Part shown: piece after piece, positions 40,436 to 42,124 of the stretch
Numbering within the stretch: the first letter of the stretch is position 1
How the letters are laid out: every line of letters starts with the position of its first letter
Source of the DNA: an uncultured Flavobacteriales bacterium
GTDB taxonomy: Bacteria; Bacteroidota; Bacteroidia; Flavobacteriales; Weeksellaceae
DNA: 42,124 nucleotides
Reading direction: 5' to 3'
NCBI GenBank assembly: GCA_937876095.1
Contig: CALFIE010000079.1
Coordinates: 1 to 42,124, forward strand
Position numbers and translations under genes: made by a program
The notes under the pieces: model-generated
The model's input: the letters and a program-made list of their open reading frames with translations, nothing else
Database searches by the model: none
What the model was told of the DNA's origin: nothing

Positions 40436-41680
40436 ATGAACAACGAGCAAAAACGACAACAACTCCGGAACCACAAAATGCTTGCAACAGGACTTTTCGT
40501 GTTGATGTGCGTGGTTTTTCTATTGACCACCTATTTGCAGAAATATCAAAATGTAGGAAGTTGGATTGGCTATATTCGTGCTTTTGCAGAAGCTGGAATG
40601 ATTGGCGCATTGGCAGATTGGTTTGCAGTTACAGCGCTTTTTCATTATCCACTTGGTTTGAAAATTCCACACACCAATTTGATTGAAAATTCTAAAGAAA
40701 AAATTGGCGATAATTTGGGAAATTTTGTAGTAACCAATTTTTTGTCTCCTGAAAACATCAGACCTTACATCGAGAAAATCAAAATCTCTCATTTCCTTGG
40801 AGATTGGCTTCAAAAGGAGAATAATGCTGATGCTTTGGTCAAAAATTTGTCCGAAATTGTGTTAGATGTTTTGAGTAAATTAGATGATGTTTCGGTGGTA
40901 AATTTCATCAGCAAAAAAGCCATAGAAATGAGCGACAATTTCAAACTGAACGTTGTTCTTGGCAACGGAATCGACTATATTTTACAGAAAAATGACCATC
41001 AAAAACTCATTAGTAATCTCTCACAACAAATCAAAAAATATGTGCTAGAAAATCACGAATTGGTTCGCGAACGCGTGAAAAAAGAGAGTTTTGCTTTAAT
41101 CCCAAATTTTGTTGACAATAAAATTGCCGAAAAAATCACTTCGGGACTTTCCAAATATTTTAGCGAAATTGAAAGCGATGAAAACCATCCTTTGCGAAAA
41201 GAAATTACCAAAAAATTAATGGAATTTTCTGAAGATTTGAAACACAATCCGAAATATGAGGAAGAGTTTAAAGTGATGAAAAACGATTTCTTGAGCGAAG
41301 AAAAAGTGCATCAATACGCAAAAGACATTTGGAATTCTATTAAAAAGACATTGTCAACAGAATTGGCAGAAGAACATTCTGCCCTGAAAAATTACTTAAA
41401 AAAAAACATCGCCGAATTTGCGGAAAATTTGCGCTCCGATGAAAATCTTCAACACAAAATCGATGCATTTGTGCGTTATACTGCGTATAAATACATTGTG
41501 AAAAACACCGATAAATTTGGCGACCTCATTGCAACCACCGTCGGAAATTGGCAAGGAAAAGAACTCTCCGAAAAACTGGAATTAGAAGTCGGCAAAGATT
41601 TGCAATACATCCGCATCAACGGAACTTTAGTTGGTGGTTTGGTTGGCTTGCTAATTTATACGATTGCGCAGATGATTTAG
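40436..41680 (+). CDS. DUF445 family membrane-associated protein
   Basis: A 414-residue protein. One membrane helix is at 16-35 (ATGLFVLMCVVFLLTTYLQ) and another at the C-terminal end (GTLVGGLVGLLIYTIAQMI), with about 350 residues between. The segment YIRAFAEAGMIGALADWFAVTALFHYPLGLKIPHTNLIENSKEKIGDNLG is the signature of DUF445. The middle is helical and charged, with likely coiled coils. The family is widespread in Bacteria and its role is unknown. It starts from a clear promoter and is alone in its direction. Confidence 0.93.
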   Translation: MNNEQKRQQLRNHKMLATGLFVLMCVVFLLTTYLQKYQNVGSWIGYIRAFAEAGMIGALADWFAVTALFHYPLGLKIPHTNLIENSKEKIGDNLGNFVVTNFLSPENIRPYIEKIKISHFLGDWLQKENNADALVKNLSEIVLDVLSKLDDVSVVNFISKKAIEMSDNFKLNVVLGNGIDYILQKNDHQKLISNLSQQIKKYVLENHELVRERVKKESFALIPNFVDNKIAEKITSGLSKYFSEIESDENHPLRKEITKKLMEFSEDLKHNPKYEEEFKVMKNDFLSEEKVHQYAKDIWNSIKKTLSTELAEEHSALKNYLKKNIAEFAENLRSDENLQHKIDAFVRYTAYKYIVKNTDKFGDLIATTVGNWQGKELSEKLELEVGKDLQYIRINGTLVGGLVGLLIYTIAQMI

Positions 41681-41714
41681 AAGTCTGAAGAAGGAGGTCA
41701 GAAGTCAGAAGATG
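41680..41714. repeat. Heptad-periodic tract after the DUF445 gene
   Basis: Five consecutive 7-base units of the GAAGTCA type (GAAGTCT at 41680, GAAGTCA at 41701, GAAGATG at 41708), starting in the last base of the DUF445 stop codon. The period matches the tracts at 2524, 24541 and 32047 although the unit differs. Confidence 0.55.
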
Positions 41715-41746
41715 AAATGATTGTGTTTATTGAATTATTAAAAAAT

Positions 41747-42099
41747 ATGAAAAAATTATTTATCGTTTTAGCGTTTTTAACTATTCAATTTTTCTTTTCA
41801 CAAGAAAGCAAAGTTGATTTGAAAATTAAATATAAAATTGAAAATCTGAAACAAAATGGTTCAGATACAATTGTGGTTTATTCTGAAAATTGCGTTGGCT
41901 GTAAACCAAAAATTATAAGAAAAGATGAATGTTTTTCAGATGAAACAAAATTCATTTTTTGGGCAAAAAATGACAATTATTTTATGCAAAAAATGGATGC
42001 CTGCAACGAATATGTTGAACAAAAAATGGATAATTCTGAATTTATGAAAATGGGTATTAAGAATCCTCAACTAATTGAAAGCGCGAAAATAAAACATGT
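41747..42099 (+). CDS. Secreted protein of unknown function, 3' end lost
   Basis: A protein starting at the ATG at 41747 with a Sec signal (MKKLFIVLAFLTIQFFFSQ); an upstream ATG at 41717 lies just beyond the heptad tract and would move the signal inward. About 117 true codons are visible. The mature part has VDLKIKYKIENLKQNG and a CxxC motif (ENCVGCKPKI), plus further cysteines in KDECFSDE and MDACNEY, which could bind metal or form disulfides. No family is recognised. The apparent C-terminus (DRKSVV then stop) is encoded by sequencing adapter, so the real end is missing. Confidence 0.7.
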
Positions 42100-42124
42100 A
42101 GATCGGAAGAGCGTCGTGTAGGGA
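42100..42124 (+). other. Illumina adapter contamination
   Basis: The last 25 bases start AGATCGGAAGAGC and continue GTCGTGTAGGGA, matching the common Illumina TruSeq read-through adapter. They are not genomic and create a false stop codon in the last gene. The position also shows that the assembled contig ends here. Confidence 0.95.

Overview
The window is a compact, AT-rich chromosomal stretch from a member of the Bacteroidota, class Flavobacteriia, most likely the Weeksellaceae (Chryseobacterium/Cloacibacterium-like). The evidence is gene content and order: an omega-like RNA polymerase subunit, coaBC, a DUF4835 protein and recN in a row; DUF4271 next to hemD; exosortase XrtF with its TIGR04127-type partner; a Rho with a long insertion; and SusC-like TonB receptors. 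Promoters fit the Bacteroidota form (TTG near -33, TAnnTTTG near -7) and Shine-Dalgarno sites are not evident. Genus placement is inference. I see no rRNA, tRNA, CRISPR array, insertion sequence or prophage, and no gene-free stretch longer than 300 bases; the longest, 8879-9177, holds the rho terminator and a structured repeat.

Layout. 1-6408: RNA polymerase omega-like subunit (cut by the window start), coaBC, a DUF4835 protein, recN, class I fumarase and a small membrane protein. 6582-10593: a DUF4293 membrane protein and rho from overlapping divergent promoters, a lipoprotein, and superoxide dismutase. 10646-17377: a DUF6146 lipoprotein, then a secreted EEP-fold nuclease/phosphatase facing a TonB receptor plus DUF5689 lipoprotein pair, a candidate extracellular nucleic-acid or phosphoester scavenging locus. 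17548-20075: an MFS transporter, a DUF6702 protein and a LOG-family protein. 20204-22492: a MurU-like nucleotidyltransferase, a free-standing RapZ C-terminal domain and an AmgK-like sugar kinase, which look like a cell-wall sugar recycling unit. 22551-24503: XrtF, its partner and a cation efflux protein. 24607-27723: asd, a membrane protein and glycyl-tRNA synthetase. 27888-34878: DUF4271, hemD, oligopeptidase B, an acetyltransferase, an unknown protein and a two-component system. 35036-38281: a copper-type locus with a Cys-rich secreted protein, a periplasmic HMA protein and a TonB receptor whose N-terminus is itself an HMA domain. 38292-39690: a Fic (AMPylase) gene bracketed by two almost identical terminator hairpins. 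39709-42124: a lipoprotein MsrB, a DUF445 protein and a truncated secreted protein that runs into Illumina adapter sequence.

The most interesting items are the Fic gene bracketed by duplicated terminators, the RapZ-C/AmgK/MurU unit, the HMA-TonB receptor fusion beside its soluble paralogue, a family of 7-base-periodic intergenic tracts, and a structured intergenic repeat at about 8987-9107. The last 25 bases are not genomic. All family names come from recognising motifs by eye; no database search was run.
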